In this document: positions 1 through 9,228 of the stretch, piece by piece
Position numbering within the stretch: the stretch's first letter is position 1
How the letters are laid out: each line of letters starts with the position of its first letter
Source of the DNA: Jeotgalibacillus proteolyticus
Lineage (GTDB): Bacteria > Bacillota > Bacilli > Bacillales > Jeotgalibacillaceae
Assembly: GCF_002926065.1 (NCBI RefSeq)
Contig: NZ_PREZ01000007.1
Location: 62,001-126,000 of the forward strand
DNA: 64,000 nt
Reading direction: 5' to 3'
Notes under the pieces: generated by a model
The model's input: the letters and a program-made list of their open reading frames with translations, nothing else
Databases searched by the model: none
Told to the model about the DNA's origin: nothing
Position numbers and translations under genes: made by a program

Positions 1-303
1 CATGTAGAGGTTATGAATATCCATTTCTTTTCCGAGAACAGGCAGCTTTAGCAGCGGAGTCATCCCTTCTCCAAGGGAAACAACATGCTCCTCATTTTCA
101 ACAGGAAGCATCTCATGATACCGCCATAGGGAGTTCTCTCTTTTTGTCAGCTGTTCAGGTGTTAGTACTTTTTTTAGTTCATCCCACTCATACTCTACTA
201 AAAGTGGAGACCCGCACGAGCAAAGCTGCTGCTTTCCCGCTGTATCGTACTCATTCCCGCATTTTGGACAATAGAGGTGGGAAACGTAGCTATACTTCAA
301 CAT
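1..303 (-). CDS. Threonine synthase-like PLP enzyme, N-terminal fragment (cut by window edge)
   Basis: The first 101 residues are visible; the rest lies outside the window. An N-terminal zinc ribbon is clear (C12-P-K-C15-G and C28-S-C30-G), followed by the SLGEGMTPL segment typical of threonine synthase and related fold-type II PLP enzymes. The PLP lysine is not reached. Start ATG at 303 has a GGAGTG ribosome site. It lies 24 bases downstream of cysI with no terminator between, so it is probably co-transcribed with the sulfite reductase genes under the SAM riboswitch. That context also leaves a sulfur-related beta-replacing activity, such as cysteate synthase, possible. The family is fairly sure, the substrate is not. 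Confidence 0.75.
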   Translation of the reverse strand, partial: MLKYSYVSHLYCPKCGNEYDTAGKQQLCSCGSPLLVEYEWDELKKVLTPEQLTKRENSLWRYHEMLPVENEEHVVSLGEGMTPLLKLPVLGKEMDIHNLYM

Positions 304-326
304 AAAACACTCCAATCAACTAAAAC

Positions 327-2045
327 TCATGAATGAAAGTTCAGTCCGGATGTCACTTCTTCAACGTAGCCTGCACGAATAACGAAATCACCAAAATGTT
401 CGTTTTCATGGCGTTCTTTCGCATAGCGTGAAACGATTGGCTTTAATGTTTCCAGGATTTCCTCTTCACCAATATTTTCGCGGTAAATCTTGTTCAGGCG
501 ATCCCCTGCAAAGCCCGCGCCCATATACATATTGTATTTGCCGGGAGCTTTCCCAATAAAGGCGATTTCACCCAGCGCCGGTCTTGAACAGCTATTTGGA
601 CAGCCGGACATGCGGATAATGATTTCTTCATCCCGAAGACCATTTTCTTCTAGAAGGTCCTCAATTTTTGTCACGAGTACTGGCAGATAACGCTCAGCTT
701 CCGCCATGGCCAGTCCGCATGTAGGCAGGGCCACACAGGCCATTGAATTTCTGCGCAGAGCAGAATTTTCTTTGCCGTCCGTAAGTCCGTATTGTGCCAC
801 CAGTTCATCGATTTTTTTCTTGTTTCTACGGCTCACATTGCTGATAATCAGGTTTTGATTAGCCGTCAGGCGAAAATATCCTTTATGAACCTTCGCAATT
901 TCACGAAGACCTGTCATTATCGGGTAATTTTCAGTGTCTTTTACCCGTCCGTTTTCAATAAACAGCGTCAAATGCCATTTGCCATCGTTTTCAAGCCAGC
1001 CATATCGGTCACCGTTGTGATCAAAATGGAAGGCGCGGGCTTCTTCAAGATCCCACCCTAACCGTTCATTTAATTCATTCTTCAGCCAAGGCAGGCCTCT
1101 TTTATCGATCGTGTATTTAAAACGTGCGTTTTTTCGTTCAGAACGGTTTCCGTAGTCACGCTGAATCGTAAGAATCTTTTCAGCTACTTCCGAAACCTTC
1201 TCAGTCGGACAGAAGCCGACAACCCGCGCTAATTGAGGGTACGTATTCGTATCGCCATGAGTCATCCCCATGCCGCCTCCCGCTGTTACATTAAAGCCCT
1301 GCAGCTTTCCATCCTCAATGATGGCAATAAAGCCAAGGTCTTGTGAATAAATATCAACATCATTGGAGGGCGGGATAGCAACCCCAATTTTAAATTTACG
1401 CGGCAGATAAAGCGCTCCATAGATAGGCTCGATCTCTTCTTCTGTTTTTGCACTCTCAAGAACCTTTTCTTCATCCAGCCAAATTTCATGGTACGCACGG
1501 GTTTTTGGAAGAAGGTGCTCACTGATTTTCTTCGAGACCTCATACACCTCTCCATGAACGTCTGACTGGTATGGGTTGGATGTACTCATTACGTTTCTGT
1601 TTACATCCCCGCATGCTGCAATGGTATCCATCAGCGCACGGTCCATCTCCTGAATCGTTTTTTTCATATTCCATTTTAAAATGCCGTGCAGCTGGAATGT
1701 TTGGCGTGTTGTCAGCTTAAGCGTTCCATTTCCGTAAGTATTTGCAAGATGATCCATCGTCAGCCACTGCTCCGGTGTTGCAACTCCTCCCGGAAGGCGT
1801 ACACGAATCATGAATGAATACGCCGGCTCAAGCTTTTGGCGTTTACGCTCATTTCTAATATCCCGGTCATCCTGCATATAGCTTCCATGGAACTTCAGTA
1901 ATTTTCCGTCGTCATCAGGAATGGATGCTGTAAGGCGCTCTTCAAAGCTTTCTGTAAGCGTTCCTCTGAGAAAATTACTTCTTTCTTTGATCTTTTCCAT
2001 TTCATTAGGCGGTCCATCCTGGCGGGATAATTCTTTATTGGTCAT
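327..2045 (-). CDS. cysI: Sulfite reductase [NADPH] hemoprotein beta-component
   Basis: Reduces sulfite to sulfide with electrons from CysJ, in cytosolic sulfate assimilation. The 572 residues match the usual length. The siroheme/[4Fe-4S] cysteines are present as C437-x5-C443 (CVALPTC) and C482-x3-C486 (GCPNSC), and siroheme-contacting arginine-rich segments ([22 protein letters not shown]) are intact. Start ATG at 2045 has a GAGGGGAG ribosome site. It follows cysJ by about 35 bases in the same operon, so it is expected to be controlled by the upstream SAM-I riboswitch. No sign of damage. Confidence 0.97.
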   Translation of the reverse strand: MTNKELSRQDGPPNEMEKIKERSNFLRGTLTESFEERLTASIPDDDGKLLKFHGSYMQDDRDIRNERKRQKLEPAYSFMIRVRLPGGVATPEQWLTMDHLANTYGNGTLKLTTRQTFQLHGILKWNMKKTIQEMDRALMDTIAACGDVNRNVMSTSNPYQSDVHGEVYEVSKKISEHLLPKTRAYHEIWLDEEKVLESAKTEEEIEPIYGALYLPRKFKIGVAIPPSNDVDIYSQDLGFIAIIEDGKLQGFNVTAGGGMGMTHGDTNTYPQLARVVGFCPTEKVSEVAEKILTIQRDYGNRSERKNARFKYTIDKRGLPWLKNELNERLGWDLEEARAFHFDHNGDRYGWLENDGKWHLTLFIENGRVKDTENYPIMTGLREIAKVHKGYFRLTANQNLIISNVSRRNKKKIDELVAQYGLTDGKENSALRRNSMACVALPTCGLAMAEAERYLPVLVTKIEDLLEENGLRDEEIIIRMSGCPNSCSRPALGEIAFIGKAPGKYNMYMGAGFAGDRLNKIYRENIGEEEILETLKPIVSRYAKERHENEHFGDFVIRAGYVEEVTSGLNFHS

Positions 2046-2080
2046 GGTGTATCTCCCCTCGTTTTAAGGATAATCTTTTT

Positions 2081-3928
2081 TTAGTACACATCTCGCAGGT
2101 AGCGTTTTTGACTGCGTAAATTGGCCAGGTATGCCTCTGCTTCCTGTAAAGTCAGGTTTCCTTCTCTTTCAATAATCGATAAAAGAGCCGCATTGACGTC
2201 TTTTGCCATGAACTTTTCATCACCGCAAACATAGACATTCGCACCCGCTTCAAGCCATTCAAAAAGCTCTTTGCCTTTTTCAAGCATTCTATGCTGTACG
2301 TAAACCTTCTCTTCTGAATCCCGTGAAAAGGCCACATCCATGCGGGTAAGTACGCCCTCTTTCAGCCATTTCAGCCATTCTGTCTGATAAAGGAAATCCG
2401 TCACAAAATGCTGGTCGCCAAAGAAAAGCCAGGACTTCCCGCTCGCTCCGCTTTCCTCTCTTTCTTCTAAAAAGGCACGGTAAGGCGCAACACCTGTGCC
2501 CGCGCCAATCATTATGACCGGCGTATCCGGATTTTCCGGCAGTCTGAAGTTATTATTGGACTGAACGAATACAGGCAGGCTGCTGCCAGGTTCTGATCGC
2601 TCTGCACATTGCACTGAGCAGACACCTGTACGGTTGCGTCCATTTGAATCATAGCGCAGGGCTCCAATTGTCAAGTGAACTTCATCAGGATTAGCGTTTG
2701 GGCTGCTGGCAATGGAATAAAGCCTTGCCGGTATTTTACGAAGAATGCCTACGAATTCCTTGGCAGGAACCTCCCAAGGTCCATAATCCTCTGTTAGATC
2801 AATCAGGTCGCGTCCGTAAATGTATGTTTTTAGCTTTTCGCTCTGTTCAGGTTTCAAAAGCTCCTTAAGCCCCTCGTTCCCCGTTAAAGCTGCTGCTTTT
2901 TCAATTAGAGGCTTTGATAGACTTGTAATCTCAAAAACCTTGATCAATGCTTCATGCAATGAGCGAATGTCCCCGTCTTTATTAATTGATACAGACTCAT
3001 CAGGGTCCCACCCCGCCGCTTCAATCAATTGATCGACAAGTGCGGGATCGTTTTCCGGAATGATTCCGAGGCTGTCCCCTGGCTGATAGGACAAATTAGA
3101 GCCTTCTAGATCCAATTCAATATGACGGGTTTCTTTATTTGAGCCGCGTCCATTAAGGTTTATATTCTCCAATATTTCTGCATGAAAAGGATTTGTACGG
3201 GAGTAAGCCGGCTGATTCACTGAAGAACTTTCCGCAGCTTCTGACGTCTCCTGTGCAGAAACATCCGCTGCCTTTGATTCATTCAGAACGCCAAGAACCC
3301 CAGAAAGCCACTGGGCTGCCGGTTCTTCAAAGTCAAGATCACAATCTACACGGTCAAATAGCCTTTTTGCGCCAAGCTCTTCAAGACGCTGATCGAAGTC
3401 TTTACCGGTTTGACAAAAGAATTCATAGGAGCTGTCTCCAAGTGAAAGAACAGAAAACCTTACTCCCTCAAGCTTTGGCGCCCGTTTACTATGCAAAAAC
3501 TCATGTAATTCAAGTGCATTATCAGGCGGGTCACCGTCTCCATGTGTGCTCGTGATAACAAGCAGATCTTCCACTTTACTAAGAGATTTTGGCTTAAACT
3601 CATCCATGGAAAAGCGGGACACCTTTATTTGTTCTTTCTTTAATGTTTCTTCTACGTCATTCGCCACTGACTCACCGTTCCCGGTGTGCGACCCGATTAA
3701 CAGAGTCACTTCTCTTGTGACAGCAGGACTTGTTCCCTGTGAACCTGCTCCCTGCTGCACCTGGCTCTTTTCAGCAGGATCTGCTGAAGGAAGTGCTTGT
3801 GTTGCCTGAGCTGCTGATAAATAACCTGTCAGCCAGGCTTTTTGATGGTCAGTTAACGTCGGGATTAAACGATTAATAAGTTCCGTTTGTTCTTCATTGA
3901 AAGGACTATTTTTCACATGCAGCTGCAA
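2081..3928 (-). CDS. cysJ: Sulfite reductase [NADPH] flavoprotein alpha-component
   Basis: Passes electrons from NADPH through FAD and FMN to CysI. Domains in order: an N-terminal extension, a flavodoxin-like FMN domain (SHTGNGES, STHGDGDPPDNA, LGDSSYEFFC), an FAD domain (RLYSIASS, TGVCS), and an NADPH domain (GAGTGVAPYRAFLEER) ending in the typical YLRDVY tail. The chosen start is TTG at 3928, giving MQLHVKNSPFNEEQ. This lines up with the N-terminus I remember for B. subtilis CysJ and is correctly spaced from GAGGTGGG. An in-frame GTG at 3937 lies inside that ribosome site and is less likely. First gene of the operon, about 130 bases after a riboswitch terminator. Confidence 0.96.
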   Translation of the reverse strand: MQLHVKNSPFNEEQTELINRLIPTLTDHQKAWLTGYLSAAQATQALPSADPAEKSQVQQGAGSQGTSPAVTREVTLLIGSHTGNGESVANDVEETLKKEQIKVSRFSMDEFKPKSLSKVEDLLVITSTHGDGDPPDNALELHEFLHSKRAPKLEGVRFSVLSLGDSSYEFFCQTGKDFDQRLEELGAKRLFDRVDCDLDFEEPAAQWLSGVLGVLNESKAADVSAQETSEAAESSSVNQPAYSRTNPFHAEILENINLNGRGSNKETRHIELDLEGSNLSYQPGDSLGIIPENDPALVDQLIEAAGWDPDESVSINKDGDIRSLHEALIKVFEITSLSKPLIEKAAALTGNEGLKELLKPEQSEKLKTYIYGRDLIDLTEDYGPWEVPAKEFVGILRKIPARLYSIASSPNANPDEVHLTIGALRYDSNGRNRTGVCSVQCAERSEPGSSLPVFVQSNNNFRLPENPDTPVIMIGAGTGVAPYRAFLEEREESGASGKSWLFFGDQHFVTDFLYQTEWLKWLKEGVLTRMDVAFSRDSEEKVYVQHRMLEKGKELFEWLEAGANVYVCGDEKFMAKDVNAALLSIIEREGNLTLQEAEAYLANLRSQKRYLRDVY

Positions 3929-4061
3929 ATTTCCCACCTCATAAACATTTATTTTAGCTTTCTTGCTTTCTTGCTTTTACTCTTAATTGCTGGCCTCCGT
4001 TAGTTTGATTCTTCCTCCCTGTAAATTAATAAACCAATAGATTTAGTCGGATATACACCCA

Positions 4062-4095
4062 TATAAAAAGAACCTTCTTCATAAGAAGAAGGTCC
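4062..4095 (-). terminator. Riboswitch expression-platform terminator
   Basis: On the minus strand GACCTTCTTC, a TTAT loop and GAAGAAGGTTC form a hairpin followed by CTTTTTATAT. It lies directly 3' of the SAM-I aptamer and before cysJ, where S-box terminators sit. It should form when SAM is bound and stop transcription of cysJI. Confidence 0.85.
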
Positions 4096-4110
4096 GGGTT
4101 TACAAACATT

Positions 4111-4215
4111 CTTCTTATCTTCTAGGCTGTTTACCCATTGGAATTAGCACCGTGCACCTTTAGAGCTGGTTGCTGAGACATCAAAGGGCCAATCCCTCCG
4201 TCTCTCTTGATAAGA
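4111..4215 (-). promoter_or_regulatory. SAM-I (S-box) riboswitch aptamer
   Basis: The minus strand carries the S-box hallmarks in order: CTTATCAAGAGAG, GGAGGGATTGGCCC, GATGTCTCAGCAACC, AAGGTGCACGGTGCTAATTCC, and a closing P1 strand AGATAAGAAG that pairs with the opening CTTATC. S-boxes bind S-adenosylmethionine and switch methionine and sulfur genes off at the level of transcription. Here it precedes a terminator and the cysJI genes. Confidence 0.95.
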
Positions 4216-4257
4216 CCCTATTTAATTTGATAATTATTCGAAAATTCAATTTCACCT

Positions 4258-4286
4258 AGTATATTTTATCCTGCATTGAATGTCAA
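4258..4286 (-). promoter_or_regulatory. Sigma-A promoter of the cysJI operon
   Basis: On the minus strand TTGACA (4281-4286) and TATACT (4258-4263) are separated by exactly 17 bases, about 36 bases upstream of the SAM-I aptamer. This is a near-consensus housekeeping promoter, so control is expected to rest mainly on the riboswitch. Confidence 0.88.
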
Positions 4287-4420
4287 ACTGATTAAAGAAA
4301 GAATTGTCGATAAAGTTTTTTAATGTTGTCTTATTTTGTTCATGGGAGAAGAGACTATTTTTTCCATGTAATGATAAAATAGAAGGAGAAGGAATAAATA
4401 AAACCAGGGAGGGAATCAGC

Positions 4421-4804
4421 ATGTCGCACTTTGGTGATAATTTAAGAAGAATTCGTGAAGAAAGGAATATTTCTCAAAAAGAGCTGGCCATCCAGGCACG
4501 TTTAGGTCTTCAGACAATTGAAAAGTATGAAGCAAGCATCCGGGTGCCAGACACCAGGACGATTCTGAGGCTTTCTACTGTCCTGGACGTGCCTGCATCA
4601 GAGCTGCTTGAAAGAGAAAGTAAGCGTAATTCTATGGGCAATGATACGGAGATAGAAAAGCTGATCCGGGAGTTAGGTACGAAAAAGTCAAAGCTGGTTC
4701 TCCGAAAGGCAAAGGAATTTTCTGAGGAGGATCTTCTACGGGTAATGCAAATGCTGGACGATTTAAAGTCTCCTCTCAACACCCAACAACAGGAAGCAGA
4801 ATAG
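4421..4804 (+). CDS. Xre-family helix-turn-helix regulator
   Basis: A 127-residue protein with a Cro/C1-type HTH over residues 5-62 (NLRRIREERNISQKEL, then GLQTIEKYEASIRVPD) and a short charged C-terminal helix that probably dimerises. Start ATG at 4421 is chosen for its AGGGAGGG ribosome site; the frame is open further upstream but without one. It stands alone between divergent cysJI and a convergent esterase gene. Its targets cannot be read from the sequence; nothing ties it to sulfur genes beyond position. Confidence 0.85.
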   Translation: MSHFGDNLRRIREERNISQKELAIQARLGLQTIEKYEASIRVPDTRTILRLSTVLDVPASELLERESKRNSMGNDTEIEKLIRELGTKKSKLVLRKAKEFSEEDLLRVMQMLDDLKSPLNTQQQEAE

Positions 4805-4813
4805 AGGGTAATA

Positions 4814-4842
4814 AAGCTGCATCCTTAACGGAAGCAGCTTTT
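4814..4842 (+). terminator. Terminator after the Xre regulator
   Basis: AAGCTGC-A-TCC, loop TTAAC, GGA-A-GCAGCTTTT forms a hairpin in the gap between the convergent xre and SGNH hydrolase genes. It has a short U-tract on the plus strand. Confidence 0.6.
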
Positions 4843-4851
4843 GAAGTTATG

Positions 4852-6087
4852 TTATTCAAACATCGTCAGATCTACCGTCTCTGCCATTTTTTCATATCCT
4901 TTATCATTAGGATGAAGATGGTCTCCCGCGTCGAAATCAGGATGAAAGCGTTCTGGATTATCGGGATCTCTTAACGCTTCATCAAAATCGATTACTCCGT
5001 CAAATTCTCCACTTGTGCGGATCCATTCGTTGACTTCTACACGGATTTTTTCTTTTTCATCTGAGTACTTACTTGAACCTTTAAAAGGCATCAAGGTTCC
5101 TCCGTAAATAGCGATCCCCTTATCATGAGCCGCCTGAATAACTTCTTCCATCTTATTAATAAGGTCCTCAGAGGTGTAATCAGGATAATGGCGAATATCA
5201 TTAATCCCCTGATTTAAAATCATTGCTTTTACCCCTGGCTGACTGAAAACATCGCGCTCCAGGCGATTCAGCGTGTTTTCCCCTTTATCTGCATGACTCT
5301 TAATTAAATGATTTGCTGATATCCCTGCGTTTAACACCGACCATTCACCAGCAGATTCATTAAATCGTTTTGCTAAAAAATCCGGCCAGCGATGATTTGC
5401 ATTAACCGTTGAGTAATTGCCATTTTCAATGGAGCTTCCCACGATGACAAGCGCTCCCTTTACTGACGAAGCAGGCACAACATCCAAGCCCTCAAGCCAA
5501 AACCATGTTTCTTCCTCCTCCGTAAAAGCCTGGGTTCCGGAATCTTTGAGGTGATTATCTTTGGCAATATAAGTCGTCTGCATCGATCTTGCGTGAAAGG
5601 TTGCCGGTCCCGTTGCTTTCTGGACATAAATGCTGACTGCAAGATTTTGTCCCGCAGTCACCTCAAATGACAGTGCATCACTATGCAATTTCTCCCCTGG
5701 AGGAATCGTCACCTTTTTTTGTCCGTTGAAGGTAAGCGCCTGATCAGAACCGGAAATAAGTTCCGCTCCGCTTTTTGAACGGGCTACCCGTACCTCTTCA
5801 ATCATCAGCGGCTCTGTTCCGAATTCATTCGAGAGACGAATACGCATGCTTTTTCCATCAAGATGGGGATGAATCACCTGTCTGATTGTTTTATTTTCAA
5901 ATCCTTCCCTCGAGGGTCCCTTTTCAGCAGGCTCCTGCATGGCAGCAGTCCAGGCACCAATCCACTCTTCTTCAGCTAAGTTGGTTCTGGTTGCAGCTCC
6001 CCATTCTCTGCTTTCAAAAAAAAGGAGGGATATAAATAAAATGATAAGTATAGAAGAAAAAGTAATAAATAATCGTTTCATTGTCAC
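4852..6087 (-). CDS. Secreted SGNH/GDSL-family hydrolase
   Basis: A 411-residue protein with an N-terminal hydrophobic signal or anchor (residues 4-24), then a beta-rich region, then an SGNH hydrolase domain from about residue 205. Visible blocks are VGSSIENGN (nucleophile Ser), the Asn-containing SANHLI, LNQGINDIRHY, and the terminal D-x-x-H in GDHLHPNDKGYEKM. These enzymes hydrolyse esters outside the cell, often deacylating polysaccharides or lipids; the substrate here is not evident. Monocistronic, convergent with the Xre gene. Confidence 0.87.
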   Translation of the reverse strand: MTMKRLFITFSSILIILFISLLFFESREWGAATRTNLAEEEWIGAWTAAMQEPAEKGPSREGFENKTIRQVIHPHLDGKSMRIRLSNEFGTEPLMIEEVRVARSKSGAELISGSDQALTFNGQKKVTIPPGEKLHSDALSFEVTAGQNLAVSIYVQKATGPATFHARSMQTTYIAKDNHLKDSGTQAFTEEEETWFWLEGLDVVPASSVKGALVIVGSSIENGNYSTVNANHRWPDFLAKRFNESAGEWSVLNAGISANHLIKSHADKGENTLNRLERDVFSQPGVKAMILNQGINDIRHYPDYTSEDLINKMEEVIQAAHDKGIAIYGGTLMPFKGSSKYSDEKEKIRVEVNEWIRTSGEFDGVIDFDEALRDPDNPERFHPDFDAGDHLHPNDKGYEKMAETVDLTMFE

Positions 6088-6252
6088 TTGGCCTTTCTTG
6101 TTAGTGTTATCAATTGATCATTATATAGGGTTGGTGTGAATAGATAAAGTCTTATCATTATAAACCAATTTAGTACGAGACTTAACCTCTCCAAGTGAAA
6201 TTTTCTGCTAATATACTTATTAAGAATGAATGAACGTCTAACTTCATTCTAA

Positions 6253-6288
6253 AATAAAAAAAGACCACACCCTTAAGGCATGATCTTT
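6253..6288 (-). terminator. Terminator of the nhaC-type gene
   Basis: On the minus strand AAAGATCATGCC pairs with GGTGTGGTCTTT (with G-U pairs), followed by TTTTTTTATTTT. It lies about 60 bases past the NhaC-family stop codon. Confidence 0.8.
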
Positions 6289-6348
6289 AATCTATAAAAT
6301 CTTAATCAGTGAATTAAAGTTCAACTTATGGATAAACAAGCGTATTCC

Positions 6349-7662
6349 CTATCCTTCCCTACTCTCTGCCTTAGCTGTAAAACGAGGGTATTGAACAGCG
6401 ATAGCAATCATACCTGAGATGGCGATTAAAATCGGATAGATACAAAATGGAATAAGTGCGACAGGTGAAATAGCCGCCACTCCTGCTGCAGCAAGAAGCT
6501 GCGCCCCGTAAGGAATAACCCCCTGTACCGAGCTTGAAAAGATATCAAGCAAACTGGCAGAACGCCGATTGTCTATCTGGTATTTATCTGAAATCTGCTT
6601 TGCTAATGGCCCTGCTGTAATGATTGAAATCGTATTGTTTGCTGTGGCAAAGTTCACCATACTTACAAGACCTGCAATGCCAGCCTCTCCGCCTTTTTTC
6701 GTTCGGACCCGATTGGTCACAGCCTCAAGTAAATAAGTAATTCCTCCATTTTGTCTAATTAGTTCAACTAGCCCTCCGAGTAAAATCGCGATTAAAGCGA
6801 GCTCCTGCATATTCGTAAAACCGCTGCCGATAAGACCGATAAAATCCTGAAAGCCAAATTCTCCAAGTGCCAGTCCAACACCTCCGGCAAATAAGATTCC
6901 GCCAATCAGCACTAAGATGACATTTACTCCGGCAAGGGCAAAAATAAGAACGGCTAAATACGGGAGAACCTGTACGATGTTAAATGGATGGGATCCTCCA
7001 ATAGCTGCTTCAGACCCGGCTGTCATTACCCCAAAAATAATGGCAGTTAGAATAGCCGCCGGAAGAACAATGAAGAAATTCGCTTTAAATTTATCTTTCA
7101 TTTTTACTCCCTGCGTTCGAACTGCTGCAATAGTGGTGTCAGAAATTATGGAAAGATTATCACCAAACATTGCTCCGCTGATGATCGCACCCATAGCAAG
7201 CGCGACACCGATATCTGTTTGCTCAGAAATCCCGACTCCGATCGGTGCGAGGGCAACAATCGTTCCCATTGATGTCCCCATGGAAATAGAAATAAAGCAG
7301 CCTATGACAAATAATCCAACGACAAGAAGGTTTTGAGGAAGCAGTGTCAGCCCGAGATTAACCGTTGATTCCACTGCGCCTGCCCCGTCCGCAACCGATG
7401 CGAAAGCTCCTGCCAACAGGAAAACAAGGACCATCAATATAATATTGGGATGGCCTCCCCCCTGAGATAATTGCAGTACCTTTGTTTGAAAATCAGTTTT
7501 ACGATTCATCATTAGGGCCAGTAAAATAGCTGTAAAAAGAGCTACCAGCACTGGCATTACGTAAAAGTCTCCGGTCACTAAGCCTGAGCCTATAAATAAT
7601 AAGATAAAAAGACCAAATGGAATAAGAGCATAAGGATTGCTCTTAGGTGATTCATTATTCAT
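6349..7662 (-). CDS. NhaC-family Na+/H+ antiporter
   Basis: A 437-residue integral membrane protein with about 10-12 hydrophobic segments and NhaC-type motifs such as GTSMGTIVALAPIG, AMFGDNLSIISDTTIAA and NFATANNTISIITAGPLA. Members exchange Na+ for H+, and some exchange organic acids such as malate and lactate, so the substrate is not settled. Start ATG at 7662 is preferred because GGAGGA lies 6 bases upstream; an in-frame ATG at 7692 has no ribosome site. Single gene with its own terminator. Confidence 0.88.
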   Translation of the reverse strand: MNNESPKSNPYALIPFGLFILLFIGSGLVTGDFYVMPVLVALFTAILLALMMNRKTDFQTKVLQLSQGGGHPNIILMVLVFLLAGAFASVADGAGAVESTVNLGLTLLPQNLLVVGLFVIGCFISISMGTSMGTIVALAPIGVGISEQTDIGVALAMGAIISGAMFGDNLSIISDTTIAAVRTQGVKMKDKFKANFFIVLPAAILTAIIFGVMTAGSEAAIGGSHPFNIVQVLPYLAVLIFALAGVNVILVLIGGILFAGGVGLALGEFGFQDFIGLIGSGFTNMQELALIAILLGGLVELIRQNGGITYLLEAVTNRVRTKKGGEAGIAGLVSMVNFATANNTISIITAGPLAKQISDKYQIDNRRSASLLDIFSSSVQGVIPYGAQLLAAAGVAAISPVALIPFCIYPILIAISGMIAIAVQYPRFTAKAESREG

Positions 7663-7692
7663 GCTGTTCCTCCTGCTGTTCATTTTTTTCAA

Positions 7693-7909
7693 AAAAATCT
7701 TCTATTTTAATAGTGTGCGCCAATAACTGGCAGACAGATAAAAGATCTTTACAAAATTACAAGGTTAATTCCGGGAAGGCTCTAATTAATCCAGTATTAT
7801 TGTAAGAAGAAATATACTGAATGAGGTTGGTCATGTCAATATTATGGCTGTGTATGTGAGTAATGTATGATAGGCCTTAACATCTGGAAACATCTGCATA
7901 CTTGAAGTC
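7693..7909. other. Intergenic, no gene recognised
   Basis: AT-rich spacer between the NlpC/P60 gene and the NhaC gene, both on the minus strand. It probably holds the NhaC promoter. I see no further open frame with a ribosome site and no RNA motif. Confidence 0.5.
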
Positions 7910-7976
7910 AAAATAAAAACTCCCTTTTAAGGAGGCAGATTTTTGTTGATTAAATCTGTCTCCTTAAAGGGGAGTA
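7910..7976 (-). terminator. Long terminator of the NlpC/P60 gene
   Basis: On the minus strand ACTCCCCTTTAAGGAGACAG and, after an AT-rich loop, CTGCCTCCTTAAAAGGGAGT form a stem of about 20 base pairs, followed by TTTTTATTTT. It starts about 30 bases after the stop codon. Confidence 0.9.
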
Positions 7977-8004
7977 TATCATTCATCTCTTAATTCTCTA
8001 TTTA

Positions 8005-8670
8005 TTAAAGACGTTTAGCTCCAACGAATCTAGGCTTCCAGTAAGAGTTGCTGATATTATCAATTCTTACGCCATTAGTTGATGTAGAATGGATGATTTG
8101 TCCATTTCCGATATAAATCGCAACATGAGTAACCTTTGAACCGCCAGATGTTGCATAAAACATTAAATCTCCTGCTTTTAATGATGAAGTGCTAACTTTT
8201 GTTCCTTGTCCATACATTTCAGCAGCTGTACGTGGAAGTGTCTTTCCAGCCTGTGCAAATGAATACTTTACAAGACCTGAACAATCGAAGCCTTTAGGAG
8301 TTGTTCCACCCCATACGTATTTGACACCTATATTATTTTTTGCAACTGAAATTGCTTTTGATTTATAATCTGTTGTTGCGGCTGCTTTAGGCTTACTTTT
8401 CGCTATGTATTGTGTACTTACATAACCTGTTTTTCCAATAGCCGTTACTTTAGCCCATCCATTTGACTGAGAGTGGACAGTTAAGGATTGATTTCGTTGC
8501 AGTTTGCCTATAATCGTTGACGAAGTGGAAGCAGATTTACGTAAATTCAAATTCCCGGAATCTATATTAACATAGTAAGTAGCTCCAGATGCTGAAGCCT
8601 TATCAAATGACGGTGCGACGGAAAGTACTAATGCAAGAATCAATAAAACTCCAAGTATTCTTTTTAACAA
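8005..8670 (-). CDS. Secreted SH3b-NlpC/P60 cell-wall endopeptidase
   Basis: A 221-residue exported protein. Residues 1-28 form a signal peptide ending near ASASG. An SH3b wall-binding domain follows at about 32-91 (NLNLRKSASTSSTIIGKL, GYVSTQYI), then an NlpC/P60 cysteine peptidase at about 103-221. The catalytic Cys is C130 in FDCSGLVKY and the His is H182 in THVAIYIG, with H194 as the third polar residue. Such enzymes cut stem peptides of peptidoglycan, usually gamma-D-Glu-diaminopimelate bonds. The start is TTG at 8670 behind GGGGGT. Confidence 0.93.
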   Translation of the reverse strand: MLKRILGVLLILALVLSVAPSFDKASASGATYYVNIDSGNLNLRKSASTSSTIIGKLQRNQSLTVHSQSNGWAKVTAIGKTGYVSTQYIAKSKPKAAATTDYKSKAISVAKNNIGVKYVWGGTTPKGFDCSGLVKYSFAQAGKTLPRTAAEMYGQGTKVSTSSLKAGDLMFYATSGGSKVTHVAIYIGNGQIIHSTSTNGVRIDNISNSYWKPRFVGAKRL

Positions 8671-8847
8671 AGTATTTTACCCCCGATTGCTAGAATGTAA
8701 ACCTAGTATAATCGGTAAGAGTTACAAGAGAATAACAGTCATATTTCACTTTCATTACAAAATACTACATTATCCCCCTAAATATTCCTAGCATTCACGA
8801 ATTAAACATGAAATCACAATCACTTTTCGATTTAAAATTGGGGGGTT

Positions 8848-8994
8848 TTGCAGATTTTAAGCATACTATTTACACTTGTATATGCTCTCTGTATTTTACT
8901 ATTAGTTAAAATTTTATCATTAAATAATATATTTATAAACTATTTATCTTTTTATTTAATAGTATTTCCCCATAATAAAAAGCCTAACTCCTGA
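8848..8994 (+). CDS. Possible 48-residue hydrophobic peptide (uncertain)
   Basis: A TTG-initiated frame begins 3 bases after a GGGGGG run and encodes 48 residues, of which about 1-40 are hydrophobic (LSILFTLVYALCILLLV), with a short polar tail PHNKKPNS. Its 3' end overlaps a terminator-like hairpin serving the opposite strand. No homologue is recognised. The composition is AT-driven, so this may be chance. Confidence 0.2.
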   Translation: MQILSILFTLVYALCILLLVKILSLNNIFINYLSFYLIVFPHNKKPNS

Positions 8995-9008
8995 GCCAGG
9001 CCTTTTTG
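8977..9008 (-). terminator. Terminator of the 60-residue protein gene
   Basis: On the minus strand GCCTGGCT, loop CAGG and AGTTAGGC form an 8-base-pair hairpin followed by TTTTTATTATGG, directly after the stop at 9013. Confidence 0.75.
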
Positions 9009-9012
9009 CTAT

Positions 9013-9195
9013 CTATCTCACGTGACGATTGTTCTTAAAATAATGACACATTTTAAACTCGTCCAGCAGCTCCTGCAGTCTTACATATAGTTCGTTCATT
9101 TCTTTTTCATGTTTTTCCTTCAGAAGATCAAATGAGGATTTATTTTCTCTAGATTGCTCGGTCTGCTTTTTTTCGCGGCCATCAACATCTGTCAT
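9013..9195 (-). CDS. Small charged coiled-coil protein, unknown function
   Basis: 60 residues, highly charged and predicted helical (LLKEKHEKEMNELYVRLQELLDEF), ending KNNRHVR. ATG at 9195 has an excellent AGAGGAGG ribosome site 7 bases upstream, and a good terminator follows, so this is probably a real small gene. No family is recognised. Neither neighbour suggests a role. Confidence 0.6.
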   Translation of the reverse strand: MTDVDGREKKQTEQSRENKSSFDLLKEKHEKEMNELYVRLQELLDEFKMCHYFKNNRHVR

Positions 9196-9228
9196 GGAAC
9201 ATCCTCCTCTGGGTGAAATGTAAATCTA

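Noticed and set aside
6917-7336. 139-residue plus-strand frame inside the NhaC gene
   Set aside because: No ribosome site and no domain; it mirrors the codon structure of the transporter on the other strand.
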